In this document: piece by piece, positions 47,201-59,315 of the stretch
Layout of the letters: each line of letters opens with the position of its first letter
Numbering within the stretch: position 1 is the stretch's first letter
Source of the DNA: Plasmopara viticola
Taxonomy: Eukaryota; Oomycota; Peronosporomycetes; Peronosporales; Peronosporaceae
Assembly: GCA_001695595.3 (NCBI GenBank)
Contig: MBPM02000045.1
Coordinates: 496,001-560,000, forward strand
Direction: 5' to 3'
Length of the DNA stretch: 64,000 nucleotides
The notes under the pieces: model-generated
The model's database searches: none
Told to the model about the DNA's origin: nothing
The model's input: only the letters and a program-made list of their open reading frames with translations
Program-made: the position numbers and the translations under genes

Positions 47201-49949
47201 GAATCCCTAGTGGCGTAAAGCTTTTTCACCACATCTACGAAGTCTAGGCAACCTTGCGGAAGTGAGGCCTTATACTCTAATAAATTATCGGATAATTTTG
47301 TTTCGTTTCTTCACAGATGATTGGTCAAGTTTTAGCCTCTGCGTCGCGCGAGAGTGCTTTCCGCGTTAAAGTGACGGTCAATTTCTTTACTGAGAAGATG
47401 AGAAGCACGATGTTCCAGCATCAAGCGTACTGCGTACACTTACGATACCGCTGCTCGAGGTTGACTTCTACCGGGATCAAGCCATGAGCTGATGAATCGT
47501 GACGCCGATCCTCTCAACTGGTTTGGCCAATATAGGCACGTGGTGCCCCAGCTTCGAGATCACGGAAACTTTCCAAACCAGTTCGAAGCTAGTCACATCT
47601 ATCCGCACGCAAATTATTCAACTCGATTCCCTCGAGAAAATTACTGCAATCCTCTGTACCCAGAAGTAGTCTCTGGCTTAGCTTATGCTTCTATTCCCAT
47701 GACTGTGCTTGCAAACGGGCCGATGCTAATGCTATCACACTTGCCTGGTTCGAGTTATACAAGGTTGCGATAAGTTCCAACAGAACACTAAGTGATTTTG
47801 CGGCCTCTATTGACCACAAACTTAAATTATCAAATCATGCGCGGGCATACTTTTATCTGTGAAGACAGCCGCGACCGCAGCTGTAAATAGACTTTAAGCT
47901 TTCAGCAATGACAAATTTAAATGTTGCTGTTTAATTCTTTAATTTTGGTCTAAATACTCTTGTCGAATATCGTTTCAGCCAATTTATCGTGCTCATGGCT
48001 TGAGAAAGTCTTCAATTTGTTTATGCGCTGTAGGAGGCACTTACTTGCAAGCCACTCGGCTAATTCTTGCCTCGCAAAAGTGGGTTAGGTGATTGGGCCG
48101 CGAGTTTTAGCTAGTCCAGTCAAGTAGACAACACGTCCGAGTCACTCAGCGAATTTGCTCCCATATCTTCTTACTAAAGCTACGCCCATGTCATCTAGCA
48201 CGTACGCGCTACAAATTACATTTGATATAGACGAAGTCACAACTGTGACACGAGCTAGCTCGTCAAATGGGCTACGCCATACAGCATTGGTAGAAAACTC
48301 TGTTGTAGTCAATGGCAAGCTCTACAGCGAACACTATATAGCCATGCACTATCGTCATTTGCGAACGTATCTCCTTTGGATTCTCGCCGTCGAAGACATG
48401 ACTCTCTCGCTTCTAGACAAGCACCATACGTTGAAGATTTCATATTGAACTAATCGATGGTCTCGAAGACACGCTCGTCGTTGTATTCGCATTAATAAGA
48501 TCAAGTATTGACGCATCGGCGTCTTTTTCATACGTTCCAAAAATAGTAAAGATCGCTTAAGGCATGATAGTCAAAATGATTATATGGCTATCACATGTAA
48601 TTCTTCATACGTTGCAACTCGTCTTTGCATAAAGCTTGATGAACTGCTTTAAAGTTGTAACTCATCTTTTCATAAAGCTTGGTGAACAATAACTTGAACC
48701 CAAGGAATTCATTTGTTTACTTTGCAAATGGTATGTCAACTATTTGTTAAGAAAATCTCACTTAGTTAGCTTTTTGAAAGTTATAAGCGGGTAGACCTTA
48801 CTCATAGAGCAGCATCAATGAGAAACTAGCCGTGTCATGATATTCTTCCAATAGTTAATCGAAAATCAATTTGCTTGGTTACTCGTGCGACTCATGTTAC
48901 TGCAAATGCAGTACAAATTTCGAGCAGATACAATGACAACTAGACATACGAAAATTACGGTACTTTCAGTGTTCATTTTAGGTACACGAACACTTCGATA
49001 TTGTACTTATAAGCAACAAGACGAAGAAAGAATCTGAAGTCAGCGAGTTCAATGATGTAGATCACGCTGGTCGTCCGAATTTGTCAAGATCGTGATATCA
49101 CAAGTTTTACAGCCGAATGGCTATCAAAGTAGTTTTAAAAGCAAAATGCAAAAGAGTGTGACAGGTAATTTTTGGAGAAAAAAATTGTGGCTTTAAGTAT
49201 GTGGGTATAAAAATAGCTTTTTGAAAAAGACAGGCTTAGGTTGAAGCAAAGTATTTTAGGATTATTCAAGAGCGCTATAAGCACAATCAACGTTACGCAA
49301 AGAAGAGCAGAATGATTGTGGAATTGATCACGGGAATGGAGAACCGTCGTTTATTGAAACTCGATGACACAGGAAGGATCGAAGCGTGGTGTACCCGTGC
49401 ATTATGCCACGACAGGACCTGCGACGGGGCTAGAAGTGCAGCACAAATGACGTTACCTGTAGATAGTACTTTAATTGTGAACGTGCAAATAATCGTCCGT
49501 GGCGATAGATGCCTTCTTTGAAGCTGGTGTCCCCATATTACTGTTCAATATAATAAAATTTGTGAGGTAGTAAAATAATAGTCAGTTATGGCGCAATCGT
49601 TAGAACTTCAATTGTTCATTATTGCTGTAGCGGTTAGCCGGAGGTTTGTTTAGCATCAAGCGTACTGAACAGCAATTAAAAGTTTACTATTACGACAAAG
49701 ACAAGCTATAATTTCGTATTTTTTTATTTTTTATTATATTCAGCAAAAACTATTGAATTAATGGTATGGATACCACCAGTCAGACCATCTTTCACTCAAA
49801 ATCTCACTTGGAAACTAAGGAAAAAGATATCGTGAGGGCAACTCACTGGTGTCAGTAATTAGTCAAACATTTTTGCAAAAAGAGTTTATGCGTCTTAGTC
49901 TAGTCGATAACACCCGGGCTGCCTAACTTGCGACGTACGTAAGATTCGA
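44226..49949 (+). mobile_element. Decayed Ty3/Gypsy-like body and tail block, unit 5 (3' part)
   Basis: It matches unit 4 from about 35.3 kb onwards. The integrase core is the best preserved in the window (45169-45545). It is followed by blocks with GACCTCGCGCAAAGCCTC (46263), a late-block frame SPYLLTKATPMSSSTYA-like near 48150, and the tail block (about 49110-49600) abutting E6. Frames are broken throughout. Confidence 0.6.
45169..45545 (+). pseudogene. Ty3/Gypsy integrase core fragment, unit 5
   Basis: One frame gives SDYCGSISLDYIFGLAK, which lines up with the canonical SMDFIxGLP start of the Gypsy integrase core and keeps its catalytic Asp. About 200 nt further on, a different frame gives GQMEIVNRVFE (near 45500-45535), the GQTERxNRxLE block that contains the catalytic Glu region. 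The two are out of frame and the middle is decayed, so it is a pseudogene. It confirms the class and plus orientation of the repeat body. Confidence 0.7.
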
Positions 49950-50815
49950 ATTTGAGCTAATCCCAATTTAATCTAGCATTCCGTCGATGCCTATCGCACT
50001 CAGGTTACCTTCTTTTGTAATTCTCTGTGCACCATGTCAAGAAGCGACTTAGAATTGCGGAAGTATGTCTTCACGACCCGCGGAATGATAACATCTGAAT
50101 CCGCGCCATAGTGCTCAAGGACATACCAAAGCCAGACATGCAACGCCGGGTGCGTAAAAAGCTTGTCGCCATCATTATGGAGTTGAAGACGATGAAAAAA
50201 ACAATCTTCGTCAAGAGAGTTTGCGCGCCAGATCTTAAATATTGTCTCTCGCACTCTGAATAGACGATATTTCATATTTGGGTCCCTTGTCTTGATGATT
50301 AGCATGGGTTACTCGCTGATTGTATGTCAGACAATTGATTATGCAATGCTACGAGTAATTTAGCGTCTGTATCGTTACGTTGCGATTCGAATACAAGCCA
50401 CGTCAATAATAGTGGGCCAACCACTATGTCCTCAGCTTCTATTTCTGTCAATTTGAGCCAAAGTTTGTTGAGCACATCGCTTGTCGTCTTTTTATTTATT
50501 CTCCCTGTACATAAATAGCTTATCTTATTTGATTGTAGCAAATCAACGCTTGCTTTCGTCTTCTTGCGGAGTTTGTAATGACGGTAGCAAGGACCTTGTC
50601 TTCAACTCTACATTGAACCCACAAGTCAGTTTGCCAAACGCTCCTATTGGTTGGCGACAACGACGATATGGCGTAAGAAGGCCAAATGCTTACAGCCGAA
50701 GAGTCCACATCGGCATTTTCATTTAATAGATTCCTCACGTATTTGAGTGAGCGATTTGAGCATTTCTAGGCTTTGTCTTAAACAGCGCGTTTATCACCCT
50801 ATTTCCAATCAAAGG
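49950..50815 (-). pseudogene. LWY-type effector E6, 5'-truncated pseudogene
   Basis: Only the C-terminal half remains. On the minus strand the module-2 to module-4 blocks appear as SSAVSIWPSYAISS, then GPLLLTWLVFESQR, then HPALHVWLWYVLEHY, spread over three frames (50520-50738, 50299-50541, 50000-50305). Homology to E3 and E5 stops abruptly at about 50815, so the signal peptide and targeting region are gone. At least two frameshifts are needed to join the pieces. The 3' flank (CGGGCTGCCTAACTTGCGACGTACGTAAG) still matches the family. Confidence 0.8.
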
Positions 50816-52599
50816 CTTTTATGAAGGCATGTGTCGCAACGGACAAGAGCGTGCACGTTCAAATTTTGGAGTAATATCTTAAAGTCACACCAATTGTGCT
50901 GCAGTTTTAGCCTTATAGCATGGCGTCAAGTACGAGTACATCACGCCTCGCTCCTACTTGTGTCACCGGATTTCTTCAATCGCTTTCAAAGTTTTCCGCA
51001 ATCAATGTCACAGACTTTCTTCTTTCCTTCGCGTAAAGTCTCGCTTCAACAATGTTACTGCGTAACGTGACCGTACTCTTATCGTCCATGAATACCTCTG
51101 CAATACTTCAATTTAACTTGATTCTTAGTTGATATATTGCTTACGAACTTAAAGCCACAAATTTTGATTTGTACACTTCCTGTTCCTGCAAATGCAGTAC
51201 AGACTTTAAATAGATACAATGGCACCTAGCCAAAAAAGACTTACGTTAGGGTCAAAAAAATTTAAGGTTGCACGTTCATTTGCAGTGATAAAGGTATACC
51301 TTTATCATGCAACAATATCGTTGCAAGAATATGAAAGTCAGCGTATTCAGTAATGAAGATCACGCTGGTCGTCCGAATGTGTCAAGATCGTGAAATTACA
51401 AGTTTTACAACTGAATGGCTATCGAAGCAAACTGCAACAGAGTGTGACAATAAATTTATTAAGGGTTAACCGGTACGGTTGAAGACTAGACAAGCTTAAA
51501 CTTGCCCATCAGTTAATGCTCTGTTTGTACTCGACATGTTGTCCGTTGTAGAGCTGGACTAAAGTACAACAAAAAGCTTTTACTAATCCAATATGGCGTT
51601 GCACAGTCGATGCGCTAGCTTGTCTTACATGTGTGACCTCGTCTATATCGAATGAGATCCGTGGCACGTACGCGCGAGATAACATGTGCGTAGCTTTAGC
51701 AAAGAAATCTGGGGAGCAACTTTGATTATCGACTAGGACGTGTTGTCTGCGCAACTGAGTTAGCTACTTCCACTCCGATCCGTTAGCTCCAGCACATTGT
51801 GGCTTGAAAAAACGTAGCCGAACGGCTCCTGCATGCGATCGGCATCTACCGGATGCAAGCTAGAAGCTGATGAATCGTGACAGCGAGCCTCTCGACTGTT
51901 TTGGCCAATATATGCGCAAGTACCTCAGTTTCGAGATCAGGGGGCTTTTTAAACCGACCTAAAGATAGTCGCATGTATCCGCAAGCGAATTGCTCCACTC
52001 GAAATTCCTCGAGATAAAAACTGTGATCCCCCCCCGCCCAAAAACAATTTCCCGCTGAGCTGATGGCTTTGGCATATACGACTGTGCTCGCAAAAGATCT
52101 GGTGCTAACGCTCTCACGCTTACCTGTCCCTAGTTATACAGGGCTTCGATAAGTTCTAGCAAAACATTTAGTGTATCTGCAACCTGGATTGGCTTCAAAC
52201 AATCAAGAGCGGTCTTGTTTTTGTCGTTACATCCATCCGAGACCGCATCTGTAGATAGCTGTTTGAGCTTTTTAGCAATGATAAATTCTAACTTTTGAAG
52301 TTTGCGGGTTATTTCTTTCCTTTTGGTCAAAAACTCCTGTCGAATATCCTGTCCTAGCCACTTAATTGTGCTTTTGTCTCGAGAAGGTCTTCAAAAAAAT
52401 TGATGTACTGCAGGAGGCTCTATCAGCAACCAAGCATTGTAAGGTTTCGCTTAACTGTCCGAACGATATCTTGCCGCCGCTAGTACTTCATTGATAATGA
52501 TCCATAGGTAAGGTGTACCCGCTCATAATTCGTAAAGAGCAAAAAAGTGCGAGCTTCCAAGACAAACGGTTTGCAAAAAAGGATATTTTCCGTGGCTTC
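50816..52599. repeat. Mosaic of rearranged retroelement blocks
   Basis: No genes are recognised. Parts are in direct orientation: a GATCACGCTGGTCGTCCGAA block near 51359, matching 49060, and a GATGAATCGTGACAGCGAGC block near 51870, matching 47490. Part is inverted: the frame SRAYVPRISFDIDEV at 51509-51754 on the minus strand matches the STYALQITFDIDEV frame on plus near 48200. Confidence 0.5.
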
Positions 52600-55500
52600 A
52601 AGGTCTGAGTTCATCAAGCTTTATGCAAAGACGAGTTGCGACGTATGAAAAAATATATGTGACAGCCATTTTTTACTATCATCTCTTAAGCGATCTCTAC
52701 TTATTTTGAAATTTATGGGTACGACGTCTATGCGTCAATACTTGATCATGACAATGCGAATACGACGACGAGAGTAAATTCCAGACCATTGATCTGTTTG
52801 ATGTGAAACCAGCAACGTATGGGGCTTATCGAGCAGCTAGCGGGTCTTGTCTTCGAGGAGGGTCTTTAGAAGACACGTTGGCAAATGACGATCATCATAG
52901 TGAAGAGTACGCAATGCGCCAAATGCTAAGACTTCGTCCTTCTCCTCTTGTTAGAAAAACGTTATGACCGCCACTATAACGCGGAATATACCAAGACTTG
53001 AGTTGATGCACGTTTGTATACTGCCAGCTGTTCCACGCAGCTTAAATTGCTTCCTAGAGCTGTCCAACGCTTAGAGGCTAATTTCCTCTTGTGTGTTCCC
53101 ACCTTATACACATCATGAGAATTTGATCCTTCTCTAGTAAGCGCTTCTGCCCCGCCCCCCCCCGCCTCAATGACTAATAATTCATCTGACAGCGACCCTT
53201 CGTAGCCAAAGAGCCAAGAGTCTTCTTTAACCTTGTTTTTCGCAGCCAAGGAAGCGACTGTTACTTTACTCGGAAATACTCAAATCTATTGATACAGGAA
53301 CGATCACTACAATGAATTTGTAGGACGAAAGCTGACTTCCACGGTATTCGAAGGAGCAAGTCTGTTTGTGATTACTAAAAAACAATCATCTATTGTTGCT
53401 TTCTGCACTTTTAGAGAGCTGGGAGCGAGACTGGTCTTTCTTAGTCGTCCATGAGCACACCAACTTGTGTTTATTTCAGGAAGTGGTGTTCGAAGGCCGT
53501 CAACATATTTGGCTCACGTATACATATATATGAAGCTCGCGTCATTTTACATGCAAATACTGTAACGGGAAAGCTGATAGATGTGCAAGCTATTCGAATG
53601 AAATGTTTCTTTTTTCAGCTCCTTTGTAAACTCCCAGGTCACAAAGCCGCTAGATAAAGTGTTTGTACGGGTAAGCTTCTCAATTTAAGGCGGGCCTATT
53701 GGGTGAACGAGTGCGGACGTCACACCCACGTAATCGTCTGCGATTAAGATTGCCTTAGAAGCATTTTGTGCCTCTTTTTGCAGATAAGAAGGTTCTGGCA
53801 TTCTTTTATCTTAAGCGGGAAAATGTTAGGCTTCATTAAATCTTCACAACAGGCCAACGCCGTAGCTACTGCTGCAAGAACATGAATTGTGATCGTAGAG
53901 CTCAAAGACCGTGACGCGTCCCAGCTGCTTGGCGGCAGAAATAACCGCAAATCCGTTTGCATCATTTGGGCTCATAGAGATCATCAAGTCTCCAGAGCAG
54001 CGCGAATTACGCATTCGACGATTGTTGGGAGGTGTTTGATAGATCCCGGATCCATTGCAAGGATTCAGGTAATTAGTAATCGTGTAATTAATTACGAAGT
54101 GCAATCAGGCATACTACACCTTGCCCAGATGAGACGTGCAGAAATATGTTTAGTAAACAACTGTTTACTACTCTTGGTCGAATTTGTGCAATATGCTTTG
54201 GCTTGAAATTGATATGTTCAAGAAAATTTTTGTTTTGTGGTCCTGATTGGAATTCTTGATGAGCGACTAGAAAACTACCGCGATTTCCAGATTTCTTAGG
54301 CACCTTAGTACATTAATCGGTATGGATACCGATTGGTTGGCTATTTAGCACTAAAGCTTGGCTTTATATTTTACAAGCACGGTCCTCAAACAAGAATGGC
54401 GTGTAATTTCGGTAGCAGCCGCATCAAGGCAGCCACGCGGCATGTTGCCGCAAAGCAGCGAAATAACTCTACTTAACTTTCACCACATGCTGCAATCATT
54501 TGCGACAGAATACTGACAGCGGCTAATTAAAATTACATTCAGCGTACCTGCGCAATCGTTCGTAATTGGCTCAAAGTCACGACAGAGTGGCTTTGTATGC
54601 CTCATGCAAGGGAAACGATTACGTGTTGTTGTAACTGTCAGAAAGATGTAAAGTAAAAGCTGCGATGCGGAGACGTCCTAATGGACATGTATCTATTTAA
54701 ACCTTATGATACACAACACAGTCAAAACAACATCATGCCAGTAGCGATGAAGGCGCTTCTTATACACTGTTAATAACGTAGTATCACATAAATTATGTTG
54801 TGAGTGAAAATATATATTACGGTGCACTGCATCCCAGCTATTAAATGATTGGTCAGCAGTCGGCGCCACCGCTGTTCGCTTCGTTCACAACATGTACATA
54901 ATGGTATGTACATAATGGTACTTAATTCACACTGCTCAGCACGCTGAGGAGATCGCATTTAGCTCACTTTCGTTAATACCCTTGCGGCGTCGGTTTGCAC
55001 CAGCCATTGTCGCATCTTCTGCTCTTATCTCACAATTTGTAAATTCTCTATTGACAAGCTATCTGATTTTAATCTATCATTGTACTCTTAGGAGTCAGCA
55101 GCGTTAAAAAGCAAATGAGAAGACTGACGACTGTGCGATCACAAACCCTTCCACTCCTGAGTACTGGTACACATGCAGTACACATTGGCACTGCTCTGTT
55201 GTGATACAGACCGTATGATTCGATGATGACTGCAGGACACCCGTACGGTCGCCATAATGTGAGAAAAGTGTCTGATCATCTAAAACTGGATACATCTTAG
55301 ATTTGTAGATAAAAATCGCTGGAAGAATCTAAGGCAATTGTTCAAGACGCTCTGGATAGATTCCATCTGATCGCTCAGCAGCCTATTGTTGCATACAACA
55401 CAGTACAATAGACAGTACGCACCCAATCCTTATTGTAATTGCAAAACTTCTTGTCATTACTCATACTTGAAAACCGAAACCGGTTACTTTAAGGCATCCT

Positions 55501-55735
55501 CATATTACTTCCTGTGTCTTTTGCTGTTTTAGAATGCTTGGGCAATGCGTGCACGGAACTTTGCTACTTGTCATCCCACAAAGAATTGCGCTACTTAAAT
55601 AATAAGTCATACTATGCACAAACATATTGAAAAAAAAAATTAATCTTGAGCTTTAATTGCTTATGATCTTGACATGTCTATCGCTCCGTAAAGCTCGATA
55701 GTGATTCGGAGGTCGCAGATGCCCCCCCCCGCAAC
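52600..55735 (-). repeat. Inverted, shortened effector unit lying upstream of E7a
   Basis: Read on the minus strand this is the retroelement body and 5' flank in normal order but opposite orientation to every other unit. It shows a late block (52620-53000), a GYEGSLSDELL frame (53100-53249), an AAKQLGRVTVFELYDH frame (53880-53960), the GCATGAGGCATACAAAG-type block (near 54605), the CATCAGATGGAATCTATCC block (55358-55376), and then E7a. Blocks corresponding to RNase H and integrase are missing. Confidence 0.6.
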
Positions 55736-55765
55736 TTGCCAATCTCAAATAATCCTTCAAAAGCG

Positions 55766-56022
55766 ATGCTCAAGCCTAAAACTCTGCGCCATTTCATGTT
55801 GCTGTCGGCTTTCACACTCGTGGTATGTACCAAGACCATGATTGCAGTGGACGGCCAAGCCCAGAGTCACATGAGGAGCTTGTCAGCAGAGGATGCGCGC
55901 ACTGACCGCTATGAGGAAAATACGTTAGATACCACCGGCGCGTAGGTGACATGGGAAGTGGAGAAGTTGGCGCCGAGTCTGCGTTCAGGCTCTCTCCTGA
56001 CAAAGCGAAAGCGATCAACTTG
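55766..56022 (+). pseudogene. LWY-type effector fragment E7a (N-terminus, plus strand)
   Basis: It starts at the family ATG (55766) and gives a 60-codon frame with an intact signal peptide, HMRSLS and a damaged dEER (YEEN), ending in an in-frame TAG at 55943-55945. Homology continues without frame for another 75 nt (EVEKLAPSLRS region) and stops at about 56018-56024, where it joins the 3' side of E7b in opposite orientation. It is closest to E7b (shared VVCTKTMIAVDGQAQSH), which argues for a local inverted duplication. It could only make a short secreted peptide. Confidence 0.8.
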
Positions 56023-56765
56023 TCTTTTACCCCACGCTGGTTCCATACCATTGCATCTTTCGTGTAGATCAACAGTCGTAGCTCCAAGCATTTCAGCCAA
56101 GCGAGTACGCCAAATTTCTCACTCAGCATCCAGAACAGTTCATCGTATATTAGCTGCTCGTCTAATTCATGTTTAAGTGAAAGCTGACGAGCAAACGAGA
56201 CATGTCTTCTCGGCGGGTTCTTGAAATCGTTGCCCCTGTCGACATCAAGTTTCAAGGCATGAAAGACATCAGCTTCTATCTCGTTCGCTATCCAATCCTT
56301 CATCCGAAGTTCGTGAGATTCTTTGGCTATGGCTTTCGTCTTTAGGGACGCAAGACCACCAAGCCCAAATGTTGCCAGCTCATAGTCGTCAAAGTGCTTA
56401 TTCAGCTCGTGAAACAAGGCCTCATAAGCCTCGGCAGAGTCTTCGTACGCGCCAAAGACACCTCTTGCCCACCTTCGATACTTCTTACTTGCAAATAGAG
56501 TTTTCTTCACAGAGAGCACGTCAAAGTTCTCCAAAACGTAATTGATGACATTTTCTTTGTCGGTAGAGAGCCTTGAACGTAGACTTGGCGTTGTTTCCTC
56601 CAATTCCCATGCAATCTTTGCGTCAAAAGTATCTAACGAACTTTCCTCAACGCGGTCAGTGCGAGCATCCTCTGCTGGCAAGCTCCTCATGTGACTCTGG
56701 GCTTGGCCGTCCACTGCAATCATGGTCTTGGTACATACCACGAGTGTGAAAGCCGATACCAACAT
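56023..56765 (-). pseudogene. LWY-type effector E7b, truncated and internally deleted
   Basis: The frame begins at an internal Met (56765). The family ATG position is still present about 30 nt upstream but is followed at once by a TAG and a small deletion. Signal-peptide core, HMRSL, EES and modules A and part of B are present to about residue 230. Then a 1-nt deletion (GVARLAEM turned into GVLAWLKC) and a deletion of roughly 210 nt bring DLHE next to the NQRGVKDKL block. At about 56022 the sequence joins E7a tail-to-tail, so the 317-codon ORF reads on into antisense E7a. Modules C and D are missing. NPLLETY is also changed. Non-functional. Confidence 0.8.
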
Positions 56766-56913
56766 GAGCGCAGAATTCTAGGCTACACCATCGCTTTTCA
56801 AGGATTATTTGAGAATGACAAGTTGCGGGGGGACGCTATCGAGATATACGGTGCAAAAGACCGTAAGCCATTGATTGGAGTCCGAGATTTTGCTTTTCTA
56901 ATATATTTGTGTA

Positions 56914-57216
56914 TAGTATGACTCCCGCTTTTCGCTACCTCTATCTTTCTTGGTGTCCACCACACCACTCCAATTAGACTATCTCGACGCAGAGGAATCA
57001 GCAAGATCTGAAGAGTTGCAAAAAGGGCCGATAAATAAAATGAAAAGAGATATGGAGACGGCGATGAAAAAACTCACAGCGGTACATAACAAGCTGAAGT
57101 TCTACCAAATTTGGGCCTATCTGACACCAGTTGAGGAGTTTCAAACATTAGCTGCCGATCTCGCAGTGCACAGGAAAGACCAGGAATTGTTTTGGACACA
57201 AAAGACGATACGATGA
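56914..57216 (+). CDS. Orphan helical ORF fragment, unassigned
   Basis: The frame is open from after a stop at 56914-56916 to a stop at 57214-57216. There is no ATG until residue 31 of the 88-codon reading that begins at a TTG at 56950, so it may be an exon or a gene fragment. The sequence is Lys/Glu-rich and helical (EESARSEELQKGPINK, MKRDMETAMKKL, then LTPVEEFQTLAADLAVH), and it looks more protein-like than neighbouring frames. No family is recognised. It lies between the E7b 5' flank and the PDZ-repeat gene and is not repeated elsewhere in the window. Confidence 0.35.
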
Positions 57217-57429
57217 ACTTCTCATGTAAATTGCTTCATCTCGACTTCAGTTTCATTCGCTGCATCGCGATACGTTCATCGTAACCACTCCACTGTTTCT
57301 TATAAGTTTCTGCATTTTACTACTATTGCATAAAGTATCTTCCAAGCAGACCGTCTCCACCGCTAAACCTCTTTGGCTAAAACACAAACGAATCGTTTTT
57401 TGAAAGTCAAATAAACAGCACCATGTCTC
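57217..57429. other. Short intergenic stretch, nothing recognised
   Basis: AT-rich, with no open frame of note, no repeat block shared with the effector units and no transposon end seen. Confidence 0.3.
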
Positions 57430-59315
57430 TCAAGGCGCAGGCGTTAAAGATCTCAATTGCAATGCCAGCAATGCCGAGGTCAATGCCGAGGTCCGCTTGT
57501 TAAACTTTCGCGTCGACGTTGCTGTCAAGATGAGCTTCTCACCAGCCTGACTAAACTCGGGCGTCGTGATGCTGTTTGGGAGATTGCGTGGGTCCGAAAT
57601 GTCAATTTTAGCATCTGCGAGAGAAATTGTGCTGCCTTTTGCGCCAACCTGATGAATCGGGCTCTCCTTTTTGTAGCCTGTAAGACGATTGCCGCGCAGC
57701 ACAAATTACCGCTTCTTGGAGACCTGCTGCTTGCCACTTTGGGCATCCCTTGTGTGCACGTAAAAGGCAGGATAGCCCGCGCCCAAATGACAGGTTCAAT
57801 AGAGTTACCAATCAAGACGTAGTCTGTCTTGCTTGTGGAAATTATAAGCTTTTGGGACTTGAACCGCGAGCTCACAGTGACAATTTATAAGCACACACTC
57901 TCGTCCTCCAATAAATTCGTGTCTTTATTGACAAACAAAGCCGTTCGTGGTTGGTCAGCAAGAGATGGAAACGTTTCTTGCGCTTAAGCGGCACGGGTCC
58001 AGCCAGTGAAGTGCACTCTCGAGTCTTGAGTAAATTGTCCCAAAGCCTCATAGATCGCACAAGAGCCACGAGTGCATTGTTATTTTTTCGCTTGACAGCA
58101 CAACACACGTCTGGTCGCATCGCAAGCAGCATATCCTATCACAAATCCGCTCTTTTGGATTCAGCGCGCCGTCAGTGCCCAATCCGTCACAAAAAATGAG
58201 CATTTCATCCACAAGCATATACTCCCCGTCAACGCAACTCATCATATCGCCGCCGAGCCACGACGTGCTCCAAAACTGTCTACATTGCTCAATCGAGGTG
58301 ATGGTGCGGCCGTGAGTGCGAACGAAAGTCGGTTGGTCATGACATTCATGGATCTCCCAGGCGTTGGTGGCATGATCTTTGATTGCAATAAGACGACTAT
58401 AATGCGACCAAGTAAGCTAATAGCACGGTGATACTCGAGTCCATTCATCACGTCTCCGTCTACAGCATGCACGATGTCAGAGACGAGTACGCCATGAGCT
58501 TCAACATAGCCTACGATGGTTGGGTGTGCCATGGGCAAGGCCTTGACCACAACATTGACATCGTCTGTCGTGACCGTCATATTGAAACTAGCTCCTCGAA
58601 ATTCAACTGCAAACAATCCATCGTGTCGAAACGGACGAAAGAAGTGGATACACAATGGACGCGTCAGCGACTGTGGCATCTGGATGACATTGTCGTAGCT
58701 GCGCTCGACAGCCCTTGCGCCATTCACCTTGTAAACGACGTCGTTAAGCTAAATCTGTCCACTGGATTCTGCCTCGCCGAGTGCACTGTTCGGTTGACAC
58801 TTGAAGTGATTGGCAATCACACTTTCATTTTGTTTTCGAATCGTCATGCCTAACGATCGGTCTTGATAAACAACTTCAAAGACCTCGCTTGGCTTCATGG
58901 GTGCCACCGCTTCGGTTTTTGGCGAGAGACAGAGACCAATAGCAGTCGCCAGACTGTAGGTCGATATTTTGTAAAACACCACCCCAGCTGAGTTTGTGAA
59001 GCTGGTCCAAATCAACAATTTTCTTCGCCAATAATTGCTCATATTGCATGTAGCGTACTTTTCCCGACGCATTACGTGAGGACAGACCTGACGCGACAGA
59101 CCTCAGTGAGAACTTTGTTATATAAATGCAGCTCACATACGCACCTTGGAGAGGCCGGTGAGGGCGTTGCCCACAATGGCGTAAATGGGCCCGTTCGGTT
59201 TCTTCATTGATCCCGGCAAAGCTTGTGGCTTTTGTTGCGCCAGAACTTTGCTCTTTCCCTGTGAAAAGAATGCAGCTATTACACGCCCCACTTTTTTCTG
59301 CGCAAACTTATGCAA
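57430..59315 (-). pseudogene. PDZ-repeat protein gene, decayed (two PDZ-like repeats)
   Basis: The minus strand shows, from 5' to 3', an N-terminal segment (59133-59315), a helical segment (frames within 58876-59136), PDZ-like repeat 1 (FEVVYQDRSLGMTIRKQ, then SGQI, then LNDVVYKVNGARAVERSYDN), PDZ-like repeat 2 (FAVEFRGASFNMTV, then LVSDIVHAVDGDVMNGLEYH), and C-terminal frames down to 57430. The LGMTI loop and the (L/V)xDxV.xVxG strand are classic PDZ features. An in-frame TAG at 58749-58751 splits repeat 1, the region upstream of it has two competing frames, and the frame breaks again near 58245. A GTGCGTATG to GTCAG intron at about 59080-59136 is possible. The gene lies next to an effector-less unit. 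Confidence 0.6.

Noticed and set aside
55812..56765. 317-codon E7b ORF as one protein
   Set aside because: Its last part is antisense of E7a past the inverted junction, and modules are deleted.
57840..57868. Minus-strand CGGTTCAAGTCCC resembling a tRNA B box
   Set aside because: No pairing T stem and no A box at the correct distance.
58428..58853. 141-codon plus-strand ORF
   Set aside because: Antisense shadow of the PDZ-repeat region, which has real domain features on the minus strand.
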